Assembly: GCA_963794155.1 (NCBI GenBank)
Contig: CAWCCX010000007.1
Location: 1 to 64,000, forward strand
Reading direction: 5' to 3'
DNA from: Roseiarcus sp963794155
GTDB lineage: Bacteria; Pseudomonadota; Alphaproteobacteria; Rhizobiales; Beijerinckiaceae
DNA length: 64,000 nt
This document shows, one piece after another, positions 28,597 through 39,157 of the stretch; the stretch's first letter is position 1, and each line of letters begins with the position of its first letter. The notes under the pieces were generated by a model. It saw nothing but the letters and a program-made list of their open reading frames with translations. It made no database searches and was not told the DNA's origin. The translations under genes were made by a program, and so were the position numbers.

Positions 28597-30086
28597 CCGC
28601 GATCCGCGCCGTCGCGTCCACCGAACCGGCGCCGCGGTCCGCGAAGCCGGCGCCGTCCGGCCCACGCACGCGCTTTGCGCCGCCGGGGTTGAATCTCAGC
28701 GACCGCGAATTCCTGGCCCCGGCGCTTGAGATCCTGGAAACGCCGCCGTCGCCGGTGCATATCGCGTTCCTGTGGATCATTTGCGCCTTTGTCGTGGCGG
28801 CTCTGGCCTGGGCCTATTTCGGCCGGGTCGACATCGTCGCCGCCGCGCAGGGCAAGTTCCAGCCGACCGGGCGGGTCAAGGTCGTCGAGCCGCTCGAGAC
28901 TGGCAGGGTCGAAGACATCCGCGTTGCAAACGGCGCTATGGTGAAGGCTGGCGACGTGCTGGTCGAGCTCGACCCTTCGGCGGCCGAGGCCGACGTGCAA
29001 GGCGCGCGGGCTGAACTTTCGTCCGCGGGCGGAAATCCTGCGCCGCAAGACCGCGCTGATCGCGGCGCGCTCGGATACTTTCGATCCGCCGCCGAGCATC
29101 GACTGGCCGAACGACGTGGCGTTGGCGTTGCGCGAGCGCGAGGACCGGGTTCTCGCCGCCGATCTTGGGCAATTGGCCGCGACCCAAGCCTCGTTCGCCG
29201 CCGAGCGGGCGCAAAAGACCGCCGAGCGCGACAAGCTCATGGAGACCATCGCGACCCAGAAGAACCTCGTCGCGACCCTCGAAGAGCGGGTCAATATGCG
29301 CACGAAGCTGGTCGAAGAGAAGGCCGGCGCCAAGGCGGCGGTCATCGACGCGACCGAAACGCTGCAATATCAGATTACCCAGGAGGCGAAGCAGGAGGAA
29401 GATCTGCCTCGCTCTCCGCCGGGCTCGAGGTCATCGCCCGCGACGCCGATAAGGCAGTCCAGGCGTTCGTCTCGGACGACGCCGAGAAGCTCGACGACGC
29501 CGAGCGGCGGGTCGAGGAGGTCGAGCAACGCCTCGCGAAGGCTCAAGCCGAGCTCGATCGACTGACGCTGAAAGCGCCGATCGCCGGGCGGGTGCAATCG
29601 TCGATCATCACTAATGTCGGCCAGGTTGTCTCGAGCGGCCAGGAGATTATGCGCATCGTCCCGGAGGATTCGGGGCTCGAGATCGAGGCTTATGTCCGCA
29701 ATCGCGACATCGGCTTCGTCAGCATCGGCCAGGAGGCCGCGGTGAAGGTCGAATCCTTTCCCTATACGCGCTACGGCGCGATTCACGCCCACGTGGTCCG
29801 CATCGCCAGGGACGCCATCCCCGAGCCCGACGCCGAGGCGATCGAAGGCGATCCCGCGCGCTCGTCGAACGCGTCCGGCTTCGCCGGCGGCGAGCGCACG
29901 CAGAACCTGGTGTTCCCGGTCGTGCTCAAGCCCGATGCGGCGACGATTTCGGTCGACGGCGCCGATCAGCCGCTAACTTCCGGGATGGCGGTCACCGTCG
30001 AGCTCAAGACCGGCCGTCGCCGCATGCTCGAATATCTGTTCTCCCCGCTGGTCGAAGTCGCCTCGAAGGCGATGCGGGAAAGATGA
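28593..30086 (+). pseudogene. Type I secretion membrane fusion protein (HlyD-like), two compensating frameshifts
   Basis: GTG 28593 overlaps the end of the exporter gene (GTGA). The N-terminus is a Pro-rich cytoplasmic tail, one helix (IAFLWIICAFVVAALAWAYF), and the HlyD barrel start GKFQPTGRVKVVEPLETG. Near 29027 one extra base shifts the frame; the coiled-coil hairpin (LAATQASFAAERAQKTAERD, LVATLEERVNMRTKLVEEK) is then encoded in a second frame until one base is lost near 29406, where the original frame resumes with LSAGLEVIARDA and the lipoyl/barrel region ending MLEYLFSPLVEVASKAMRER. The net length is exactly 498 codons. As written, the periplasmic hairpin would be scrambled. The adaptor should link the exporter to an outer-membrane TolC-like channel. 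Confidence 0.8.
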
Positions 30087-30165
30087 GGCGAGCCCGACGC
30101 GTCTCGAGGCGCGCGGGAGTTTCATCACGGCTGCTCATCCTCACTTCGCCCGCAGGCTATTCACA

Positions 30166-30180
30166 ATTCCTCAGAGGAAT
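30166..30180. promoter_or_regulatory. 15-bp palindrome, possible operator
   Basis: ATTCCTCAGAGGAAT is a perfect inverted repeat with a single central A, inside an otherwise featureless 353-bp gap (30087-30439) before the DUF1015 gene. A regulator-binding site is possible; I see no cognate regulator gene next to it. Confidence 0.3.
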
Positions 30181-30439
30181 GGATCAAAGTCCGGCGCTGA
30201 AGTGATCCCAGCTCGATGCTGTGATATCTATCCACCCCCCTGGCCGAAGTCGGGTGAAACGCAAGAATTCGTTGTCCCGCAACGGGATGCCGGAGGACGC
30301 CAGCCGCCGGTTAGGCGACGCGCGGGCCGCTGGGTCGTCGCGCGAGTCCGGCCGACTTGCCAGACCGCGCGGGCCGGCGCAGATTCGCCCGCCAACGCCG
30401 TTGATGCGGCGAACAAATCCTCACAAAGAGAGAGTCCCA

Positions 30440-31667
30440 TTGAGCCTGATAAAGCCTTTTCGCGCGCTGCGGCCGACGCCGGAGCGTGCGGCGGCAGTGT
30501 TGGCGCCGCCTTACGACGTGCTTTCGAGCGTGGAAGCGCGCGACCGCGCCAAGGACAAGCCGTGGAGCTTTCTGCACGTCTCGAAGGCCGAGATCGACCT
30601 CGATCCGGCGATCGAACTTCGATGACTCCGCCGTCTACGCCAAGGCGGCCGAGAATCTTCGCCGCATGATCGCCGCCGGGGTGCTCGTGCGCGACGACAA
30701 GCCCTGCTATTACGCCTATCGGCTGACCTGGCGCGATCGCGTCGAAACAGGCGTGGCGGCGGTCGCGTCGATTGCGGCTTACGCCGAGGGCCGAATTCGC
30801 AAGCATGAACTGACCACGCCGGTGAAGGAAGACGACCGCGTGCGCCAGATCGAGGCGGTCGACGCGCAGACGGGGCCGGTTATGCTGGCCTATCCGGAGG
30901 CGCCCGAGATCAACTCCCTGCTTGCCCGCGCCGCCTCGGATCAACCGGCGGTCGACGTCACCGCTGACGACGGCGTACGGCATGAGCTCTGGCTGATCGC
31001 CGATGAGAAGGCGATCGCGACGCTCACGCGCGCGGTCGATGCTCTGCCAGCGCTCTATATCGCCGACGGGCATCATCGTTCGGCCGCGGCTTTCCGCGTG
31101 GCCCAAGCGCGCGGCGAGAAGGATGGCTATTTTCTCGCGGTTCTGCTGCCGCAGCAGCAAATGACGATTCTCGACTACAACCGCGTGCTGCGCGATTTGA
31201 ACGGGCTTACCCACGAGGAAGTCTTGAGAGAAATCGGGCGCCGCTACGCAATCGAGCCGAGCGATCGGCCGGCGCGTCCGACTCGCGCGGACGAGGTCGG
31301 AATGTTTCTTGACGGGCGCTGGCATCGTCTCGCGCTCAGGCCGGAGATCGCAGCGGAATGCCGCGACAGCAAGGATCCGGTGGCGCGGCTGCCGGTGACG
31401 CTGCTCGCCAAGAACATTCTCGAGCCGATTTTCGCCATTTCGGATCAGCGGCGCGACAAGCAAATCGACTTCGTCGGCGGCGGGCGCGGCCCAGGCGAAA
31501 TGGAGCGGCTCGTCGCTTCAGGCGAGATGGCCGTCGCCTTCGCGCTCTATCCGACGCAGATGCGCGATCTTATGTCGGTCGCCGACGCGGGCGCGATCAT
31601 GCCGCCGAAATCGACGTGGTTCGAGCCGAAACTCGCCGACGGCATGGTCAGTCACATGCTCGATTGA
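30440..31667 (+). pseudogene. DUF1015 family protein, +1 frameshift near the N-terminus
   Basis: TTG 30440 behind an AAAGAGAGAG RBS encodes SLIKPFRALRPTPERAA, APPYDVLSSVEARD and PWSFLHVSKAEIDLDP, the standard DUF1015 start. The frame ends at TGA 30623-30625 because of one extra base near 30615 (ATCGAACTTC). The next frame carries the remaining DDSAVYAKAAENLRRM through ADGHHRSAAA (conserved His-rich motif) to MVSHMLD at 31667. Corrected length is exactly 409 codons, normal for the family. The function is unknown; in relatives it sits near serine biosynthesis genes, but not here. Confidence 0.8.
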
Positions 31668-31734
31668 CCGTCCGCGCGGTCTCCGGCCGATCGCGCGGTT
31701 GACCCGACAACCTCCGCGCGCCAGCCGGACGCAG

Positions 31735-32127
31735 CTACTTGATCACCTCCCAAAAGAGCCCCACGACGCAAACGAAGCCGAGCGTGAACAGGACGGTTCT
31801 GAGGTAGGGAATAGCCGTCCAATAGACGATGGCGTGCGCCAATCTGAGCCAGAAATAGCTCATTGCCCAAAAAGCCGTCATCCCGTTTGCCTTGCCGGCG
31901 ACCTGGGCGACGATCACCAGGGCGGCGAAAGGGGCGAAGCATTCGACGGCGTTGAGATAGGCGCGGTGAGCGCGCTGACCCCAGAGGGGCACGGGGCGAG
32001 GCGCGGGGTTGACGTAGTTTTCTCCCGAGAGCGGGCCGTTCGTCATCACCTGGCAGGCGATATAGGGAATCCACAGCGCCGCCGTAAGCATTGCTGTGAG
32101 TGCAAGGTACCAAAGGTCAGTTGTCAT
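31735..32127 (-). CDS. MAPEG family membrane protein
   Basis: 130 residues from ATG 32127, just after GGGAGCAG; the longer frame to 32172 adds a non-family N-terminus. Four transmembrane helices: LWYLALTAMLTAALWIPYI, the NAVECFAPFAALVIVAQVAG segment, FWAMSYFWLRLAHAIVYW and a C-terminal TVLFTLGFVCVVGLFW. The RAHRAYLNAVECF loop matches the MAPEG (membrane-associated, eicosanoid and glutathione metabolism) pattern. Bacterial members often have glutathione transferase/peroxidase activity, not demonstrable here. Divergent from the aldehyde dehydrogenase gene. Confidence 0.85.
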   Translation of the reverse strand: MTTDLWYLALTAMLTAALWIPYIACQVMTNGPLSGENYVNPAPRPVPLWGQRAHRAYLNAVECFAPFAALVIVAQVAGKANGMTAFWAMSYFWLRLAHAIVYWTAIPYLRTVLFTLGFVCVVGLFWEVIK

Positions 32128-32380
32128 GGCGTTCTGCTCCCTCCAATTCGATTGGGCTTGGAATTGCGCCAATCAGCCCAGGCCCGTGAGGCGCATCAAC
32201 CCAAGCGCCAATGAACCGAGACGTATGAGGGAAGCCGATTTCGACACCGGCGGCGTCGAAATACATCGGCAGCGTCGAAATATCGTCGATTGTTCCGCCG
32301 GACTGCTGCCGGCCATGAGCCCCGGTCTCGCGACGGTCCACGCGCTCGCCTATATACCTCCCATTCCGGAGGTCCTCCCC

Positions 32381-33829
32381 ATGAAACTCGCCGATCCGAC
32401 CCTGCTCAAGGACAAATGCCTCGTCGACGGCAAGTGGGTCGGCGAGGGGGTCGATCCGATCGTCAATCCGGCGACCGGCGAGCTTATCGCCAAGGTCCCG
32501 CGCTTCGGCCACGCCGAGGCGGTGGGCGCGATCGAGGCTGCGGCGCGCGCGTTCGGCCCATGGGCGAAAGCGCTGCCGAAAGAGCGGGCGCAAATCCTCC
32601 GCCGCTGGTTCGATCTCATCATGCAAAACCGCGACGACATCGCCCTCATCATGACCAGCGAGCAGGGGAAGCCCCTCGCCGAGGCGCGCGGCGAGGTCGA
32701 TTACGCAGCGTCGTATATCGAATTCTATGGCGAGGAGGCCAAGCGCATTTATGGCGAGGTCAGCCCGACCTTCCGAGCCAATTCGCGCATCGTCGTCCTG
32801 AGGCAGCCAATCGGGGTGGTGGCGGCGATCACGCCGTGGAATTTTCCCGCCGCGATGATCACCCGTAAGGTCGCCCCCGCCTTAGCGGTTGGCTGCACGG
32901 TGGTCGCCAAGCCCGCGCCCGAGACGCCGCTGACCGCGCTCGCGCTCGGGGAACTGGCGCTGCGCGCCGGCATGCCGGCCGGCGTCCTCAATCTCATGAC
33001 CGGCGATGCGCCCGCGATCGGCAAGGCGATGTGCGAGCATGCCGCTGTGCGCTTCATCGGCTTCACCGGCTCGACCGAAGTCGGCAAGCTGCTCATGCGG
33101 CAGGCGGCGGGAACGGTGAAGAAGGTCGGGCTCGAACTCGGCGGCAACGCGCCGTTCATCGTCTTCGACGACGCCCATGTCGACGCTGCGGTCGAGGGCG
33201 CGATCATGTCCAAATTCCGCAACATGGGCCAGACCTGCGTCTGCGCCAACCGCATCTACGCGCAAGCCGGCATTTACGACGCCTTCGTCGCCAAGCTCAC
33301 CGCCGCCGTCGGCAAGCTCAAGGTCGGCGACGGAACCGAGCCGGGCGTGACCCAGGGACCGCTCATCAACGAGGATGCGGTCGAGAAGGTCGAGGCGCAT
33401 GTCGCCGACGCGCTGAAAAAAGGCGCCAAGGTCACCATCGGCGGCAAGCGCCACAAGCTCGGCCGGACGTTCTTCGAGCCTACGGTCCTTTCGGGCCTCG
33501 ACCCCTCGATGCTGATCGCGCGCGAGGAAACCTTCGGTCCGGTCGCGCCGGTCTTTCGCTTCAAGGACGAGGCCGACGCGATCCGGCTCGCCAACGACAC
33601 CCAATTCGGGCTCGCGTCCTATTTCTACGCCCGTGACCTCGGCCGGGTCTGGCGCGTCGCCGAGGCGCTCGAATACGGCATGGTCGGGATCAACACCGGG
33701 GCAATCTCAACCGAGCTCGCGCCGTTCGGGGGGGTGAAGGAGTCCGGCGTCGGCCGCGAGGGCTCGCGCCACGGGGCCGAGGAATTCACGGAGCTGAAAT
33801 ATTTGCTGATGGGCGGACTCGACCGGTGA
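32381..33829 (+). CDS. gabD: NAD(P)-dependent succinate-semialdehyde dehydrogenase
   Basis: 482 residues from ATG 32381, preceded by GGAGGT at 32368-32373; the frame is open upstream but not family-like. Aldehyde dehydrogenase superfamily: ITPWNFPAAMITRKVAPALA, FTGSTEVGKLL, catalytic Glu in LELGGNAPF (about 251) and nucleophile Cys in GQTCVCANR (about 286), EETFGPVAPVFRF, and FGGVKESGVGREGS near the C-terminus. It fits GabD, which oxidises succinate semialdehyde to succinate for entry into the TCA cycle. No GABA transaminase is nearby, so substrate is by family. Confidence 0.88.
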   Translation: MKLADPTLLKDKCLVDGKWVGEGVDPIVNPATGELIAKVPRFGHAEAVGAIEAAARAFGPWAKALPKERAQILRRWFDLIMQNRDDIALIMTSEQGKPLAEARGEVDYAASYIEFYGEEAKRIYGEVSPTFRANSRIVVLRQPIGVVAAITPWNFPAAMITRKVAPALAVGCTVVAKPAPETPLTALALGELALRAGMPAGVLNLMTGDAPAIGKAMCEHAAVRFIGFTGSTEVGKLLMRQAAGTVKKVGLELGGNAPFIVFDDAHVDAAVEGAIMSKFRNMGQTCVCANRIYAQAGIYDAFVAKLTAAVGKLKVGDGTEPGVTQGPLINEDAVEKVEAHVADALKKGAKVTIGGKRHKLGRTFFEPTVLSGLDPSMLIAREETFGPVAPVFRFKDEADAIRLANDTQFGLASYFYARDLGRVWRVAEALEYGMVGINTGAISTELAPFGGVKESGVGREGSRHGAEEFTELKYLLMGGLDR

Positions 33830-33937
33830 GCCAATGCGGCGCGCTGGCGGAGGTCAGCCGATCTAGGGACAATCTCCAGCCGGACCTAAGCTCGGAGTTC
33901 CGGAAACAAATTGTGAATCCATCAGAGGAGGAACGCT

Positions 33938-34303
33938 GTGGACGCATTGATTGAATTTGCGCCCACAATCGCAGTTGCGGCGGTTGGCGTAGGGGTCCTC
34001 GTTTATGCGCTCGCGATGGTGGTGGCGGCGTTTGTCCCGGGAGCGCAAGACAGCCTCGCGGGCAGGCTCCGGGCGTGGTTTCAAACCGCTCCTGCGCAAA
34101 ATATTGGGCTTCCTTGCGCCGCAATATCCGCTTTCGCCGTAGTGGCGATTTTGCTCCGCGCGTTTCCTCCGTCGCCAAATGACAATGGCGCATTCTCCTT
34201 CAAAGCCTTCGGGCTCGAGTTCAGCGGCCCCTCCGGACCGATAACACTATGGCTCGTATGCTTTCTGGCGTTCGTCTTTGCTTTGAAGCTGTTGCGCCGC
34301 TGA
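33938..34303 (+). CDS. Hypothetical small membrane protein
   Basis: 121 residues from GTG 33938, with AGAGGAGGAA just upstream, which supports the GTG. Three hydrophobic helices: TIAVAAVGVGVLVYALAMVV, IGLPCAAISAFAVVAILL and ITLWLVCFLAFVFALKLL, with a soluble loop (DNGAFSFKAFGLEFSGPSGP) between the last two. This pattern, a small domain ending in FxAFGLEFxGPSGP before a final helix, recurs in uncharacterised proteobacterial proteins. No function known. Confidence 0.7.
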   Translation: MDALIEFAPTIAVAAVGVGVLVYALAMVVAAFVPGAQDSLAGRLRAWFQTAPAQNIGLPCAAISAFAVVAILLRAFPPSPNDNGAFSFKAFGLEFSGPSGPITLWLVCFLAFVFALKLLRR

Positions 34304-34332
34304 GCCGACTGCGGCCGGAAGGATCGGTCCGG

Positions 34333-34809
34333 TCAGCCCTTGGCCGCCCTGGCCGGCGCCGGCAACTCCCGCTCGCGGACGATGTCGCGCAGCGCAATGA
34401 GCTGCGTCTCCAGGGCCTCGAGGTCGGCGTCCGCCATCCGGCCGAGGGTCGAGGCGATCCAGCGGTGCTGGACGGCGATCGCTTTCCCGGCAATCCGGCG
34501 GCCCGGCTCGGTGAGGTAGATCGCGTGCTGGCGACGGTCGACGGCAGCCGAGCGGCGCTCGACGAGGCCCGCGTCGGCCAGCCGGTCGATCAGGCCCGAG
34601 ATGTTGCCCTTGGTGACATAGAGCCTAGTGGCCAATTCTTGCTGGCTGACGCCCTCTCGCTCGGTCAGCGTCGTCAAGACGTCGCATTGCGGGATCGAGA
34701 CGCCGATCTCGCGCAGTCGTTCGCCGACCGCCGCCTGCATCCGCGACTCGAGCCGGATCAGGCGGAACCAGATCCGGACGGGGCGGTCGGAGTTCTGCCG
34801 GTCGGGCAT
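34333..34809 (-). CDS. MarR family transcriptional regulator
   Basis: A 158-residue dimeric winged-helix repressor. It has a helical N-terminus, the recognition region VSQQELATRLYVTKGNISGLIDRL, the wing ERRSAAVDRRQHAIYLT and a C-terminal dimerisation helix. It is divergent from an acyl-CoA ligase across 136 bp that contain a 15-bp palindrome, so it probably represses that gene and itself and responds to an acyl-CoA or aromatic-acid ligand (inference from arrangement). Confidence 0.9.
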   Translation of the reverse strand: MPDRQNSDRPVRIWFRLIRLESRMQAAVGERLREIGVSIPQCDVLTTLTEREGVSQQELATRLYVTKGNISGLIDRLADAGLVERRSAAVDRRQHAIYLTEPGRRIAGKAIAVQHRWIASTLGRMADADLEALETQLIALRDIVRERELPAPARAAKG

Positions 34810-34833
34810 CAGGCTCCTTTTTCAGGCGGCGGG

Positions 34834-34848
34834 GGAAGTTTCACTTCC
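34834..34848. promoter_or_regulatory. Palindrome in the marR/acyl-CoA-ligase intergenic region, candidate MarR operator
   Basis: GGAAGT-TTC-ACTTCC, a perfect 6-bp inverted repeat with 3-nt spacer, lies 25 bp upstream of the MarR start codon and about 98 bp upstream of the ligase start. MarR proteins typically bind 15-20 bp palindromes in divergent promoters. Confidence 0.5.
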
Positions 34849-34945
34849 GGCGATTGCAAAGGGGCGCATGCGGCGCCAAGGTATTACCCCATGAACAATC
34901 CGCTCGTCGCAATCAAGCGCCGATAAGCGACCCGGGAGAAAACGC

Positions 34946-36574
<1,629 letters not shown>

Positions 36575-36744
36575 GCCGGAAGTCGGGGGTCGCCCCTCCT
36601 TCCTGACCTTGGCAAACAGCGCTCGTTCGCCTTCGGACGTCTAGGGGCGCGTATGCGCGCCGGCTTTCCCCTTGCGCAGCAGGGTTTCTTCGCCTATATA
36701 CCGGCCAACGAAATCTCATAGCTCTCTGCAAGGAGAGACAAGTT

Positions 36745-36780
36745 GAGAGTGGGCCCCGGCTGGGACCCGCTCTTTTTTAT
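36745..36780 (+). terminator. Intrinsic terminator/attenuator in the rimP leader
   Basis: A strong hairpin (AGAGTGGGCCCC at 36746-36757 against GGGACCCGCTCT at 36762-36773, one G-T wobble and one mismatch, GGCT loop) runs directly into T6 (36773-36778). It lies only 16 nt before the rimP start codon and downstream of an AAGGAGAGA (36729-36737) that could serve a TTG at 36743. Its place inside the leader of the operon points to transcription attenuation rather than simple termination of the upstream gene. Attenuators before rimP have been predicted in bacteria (rimP leader). The remainder of the 36575-36795 gap shows nothing else certain. Confidence 0.65.
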
Positions 36781-36795
36781 TGCCGCTAAGGTCGA

Positions 36796-37560
36796 ATGGT
36801 CGGAGCCCCGCATCGAACCGCAGCCGAGCCCGTCGAAGGGCTGGACGAGGCGCGCCTCATCGAAAACTCAGGCGCAAGCCAGCGCGTCGGCCGCATCGCG
36901 GCGCAGGTCGCGCGGGATCTCGGCTACCGCGTCGTCCGGGTCAAGATTTCCTCCGCCGCAGGCGCGACGGTCCAGATCATGGCGGAGCGTCCTGACGGAA
37001 CGATGTCGATCGAGGACTGCGAGCGCTTGAGCCAAGCGCTGTCGCCGGCGTTCGATGTCGAGGAGCCGGTGGCGCAGGCTTACCGGCTGGAGATTTCCTC
37101 GCCGGGCATCGATCGGCCGCTGGTGCGCGAGTCGGATTTCGTCCGCGCCGTCGGCCACGAGGCGCGCATCGAGATGGCGGTCGCGATCGATGGCCGCAAG
37201 CGCTTTCGCGGGCGACTTGAGGCAGTCGCGTCCGGTCCCGAGGGACCGGCGGCGCAGATGACGCTGGTTGCCGAAGACAAGAGCGAGACCGAGGCCGAGC
37301 TGCCGATCCGCGCCATGGCCGAGGCCAGGCTCGTGCTGACCGACGATCTCATCCGCGCGGCGCTCAGACGCGAGAAAGCGGCCGCCAAGGACGCGAAGCG
37401 CGCGCTGGGTCGCGGGGCGGGAGCCGGGCGGGAGACAACTCGGAGCGCTGCTTCCGAGGCCATATCGAACGAACCCAAAGCCGCGGCCCGCGGCGCGGCC
37501 TCAAAGCCTCTCGGGCCAGATGATGGAGAGACCCATGGCCGTAAGCGCCAACCGACTTGA
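36796..37560 (+). CDS. rimP: Ribosome maturation factor RimP
   Basis: A 254-residue protein needed for 30S subunit maturation. The core has VGRIAAQVARDLGYRVVRVKI, the acidic region MSIEDCERLSQALSPAFDVEEP and LEISSPGIDRPLVRESDF, the family hallmark, followed by the C-terminal SH3-like domain. The last 60 or so residues form an Ala/Lys/Arg-rich extension typical of alphaproteobacterial RimP. First gene of the rimP-nusA-ylxR-infB-rbfA-truB operon; nusA begins 26 bp before its stop. Confidence 0.95.
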   Translation: MVGAPHRTAAEPVEGLDEARLIENSGASQRVGRIAAQVARDLGYRVVRVKISSAAGATVQIMAERPDGTMSIEDCERLSQALSPAFDVEEPVAQAYRLEISSPGIDRPLVRESDFVRAVGHEARIEMAVAIDGRKRFRGRLEAVASGPEGPAAQMTLVAEDKSETEAELPIRAMAEARLVLTDDLIRAALRREKAAAKDAKRALGRGAGAGRETTRSAASEAISNEPKAAARGAASKPLGPDDGETHGRKRQPT

Positions 37561-39136
37561 ACTCTTGCAGATCGTCGACGCGGTCGCGCGGGAAAAATCG
37601 ATCGATCGGTCGATCGTGCTCGCATCGATGGAGGACGCGATGCAGAAGGCCGCGCGTTCGCGCTATGGCCAGGAAACCGAGGTCCGCGCAGAGATCAACC
37701 CGAAGACCGGCGAAATCCGATTCTCGCGGCTGCTCCTCGTGGTTGACGAGGTCGAGAACGACGCGACGCAGATGACGCTCGCAGAAGCGCAGAAGAAGAA
37801 CCCCTCGGCCCAGATCGGCGACTGGATCGCCGAATCCCTGCCGCCGTTCGACTACGGGCGCATCCCCGCCCAGGCGTCCAAACAGGTCTTGGTGCAGAAG
37901 ATCCGCGAAGCCGAACGCGACAAGCAATATGACGTCTACAAGGATCGCATCGGCGATATCATCAACGGCGCGGTCAAGCGGGTCGAATACGGCAATGTCG
38001 TGGTCGATCTTGGCGGCTCCGGCGCAGGCGAAGCGGTTGTCCGGCGCGACGAATTGATCCCGCGCGAGATGTTCCGGCCGGGCGACCGAATACGCGCTTA
38101 CGTCTATGACGTCCGGCGCGAGGCCCGCGGACCGCAGATCTTCCTTTCCCGCACCCACCCTCAATTCACCTCGAAGCTGTTCGCCCAGGAAGTGCCAGAA
38201 ATCTACGACGGCATTGTCGAGGTGAAGTCGGTGGCTCGCGATCCGGGCTCGCGCGCCAAGATCGCGGTCATGTCGAACAATTCTTCGATCGACCCGGTCG
38301 GCGCCTGCGTCGGCATGCGCGGCTCGCGCGTGCAGGCGGTCGTCAATGAATTGCAGGGCGAGAAAATCGACATCATTCCATGGTCGCCGGACGCGGCAAC
38401 TTTCATCGTCAACGCGCTCCAGCCGGCCGAGGTCATGAAGGTCGTGCTCGATGAGGATTCGACCCGCATCGAGGTTGTCGTTCCCGACGATCAGCTTTCG
38501 CTGGCGATCGGCCGCCGGGGACAGAATGTGCGCCTTGCCTCACAGCTCACCGGCTGGGACATCGACATTCTGACCGAGGCCGAGGAGTCTGAACGCCGGC
38601 AGAAGGAATTCGCCGAGCGCACGCAGACCTTCATGGACGCGCTCGACGTCGACGAGACGGTCGCCCAGCTCCTCGCGTCGGAAGGCTTCCGCACGGTCGA
38701 CGAAATCGCCTATGTCGAACCGCGAGAGCTCGCGTCGATCGAAGGCTTCGATACGGACACCGCGGCCGAAATCCAGGCGCGCGCGCAAGGACATCTGGCC
38801 CGGATCGAGGCCGAATTCGACGACCAGCGCAAGGCGCTTGGGGTCTCGGACGACCTCAAGGAGGTCACGGGCGTCACCACGCCCATGCTCGTCAAACTTG
38901 GAGAGAACGGCGTCAAGACGCTCGAGGATCTCGCCGATTGCGCCAGCGACGACCTAGTCGGCTGGACCGAACGGGGCGAGGCCGGGGAGACGGCGAAGCC
39001 CGGTTTCCTCAACGGCTTCGACGTCTCGCGGGCGCAAGCGGACGCCATGATCCTGGATGCGCGCGTGCGTGCGGGCTGGATCGAGGCGCCGGCGCCCGAA
39101 GAGAGCGCTCAAGCCGAGGAAGGCGAAGGCGCTTAG
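37535..39136 (+). CDS. nusA: Transcription termination/antitermination protein NusA
   Basis: 533 residues from ATG 37535 (MAVSANRLELLQIVDAVARE), which has GGAGAG upstream; ATG 37520 gives a short extra leader. Domains in order: N-terminal RNA-polymerase-binding domain, S1 (GRIPAQASKQVL, VKRVEYGNVVVDLG), two KH domains (VGACVGMRGSRVQAVVNEL, and LAIGRRGQNVRLASQLTGWDI), and two acidic helix-hairpin-helix C-terminal repeats (LLASEGFRTVDEIAYV and the final DLADCASDDLVGWTE region). Ends with an acidic tail. It modulates pausing, termination and antitermination. Confidence 0.97.
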   Translation: MAVSANRLELLQIVDAVAREKSIDRSIVLASMEDAMQKAARSRYGQETEVRAEINPKTGEIRFSRLLLVVDEVENDATQMTLAEAQKKNPSAQIGDWIAESLPPFDYGRIPAQASKQVLVQKIREAERDKQYDVYKDRIGDIINGAVKRVEYGNVVVDLGGSGAGEAVVRRDELIPREMFRPGDRIRAYVYDVRREARGPQIFLSRTHPQFTSKLFAQEVPEIYDGIVEVKSVARDPGSRAKIAVMSNNSSIDPVGACVGMRGSRVQAVVNELQGEKIDIIPWSPDAATFIVNALQPAEVMKVVLDEDSTRIEVVVPDDQLSLAIGRRGQNVRLASQLTGWDIDILTEAEESERRQKEFAERTQTFMDALDVDETVAQLLASEGFRTVDEIAYVEPRELASIEGFDTDTAAEIQARAQGHLARIEAEFDDQRKALGVSDDLKEVTGVTTPMLVKLGENGVKTLEDLADCASDDLVGWTERGEAGETAKPGFLNGFDVSRAQADAMILDARVRAGWIEAPAPEESAQAEEGEGA

Positions 39137-39157
39137 GCGCCGCTTAGGACCGGTCGA

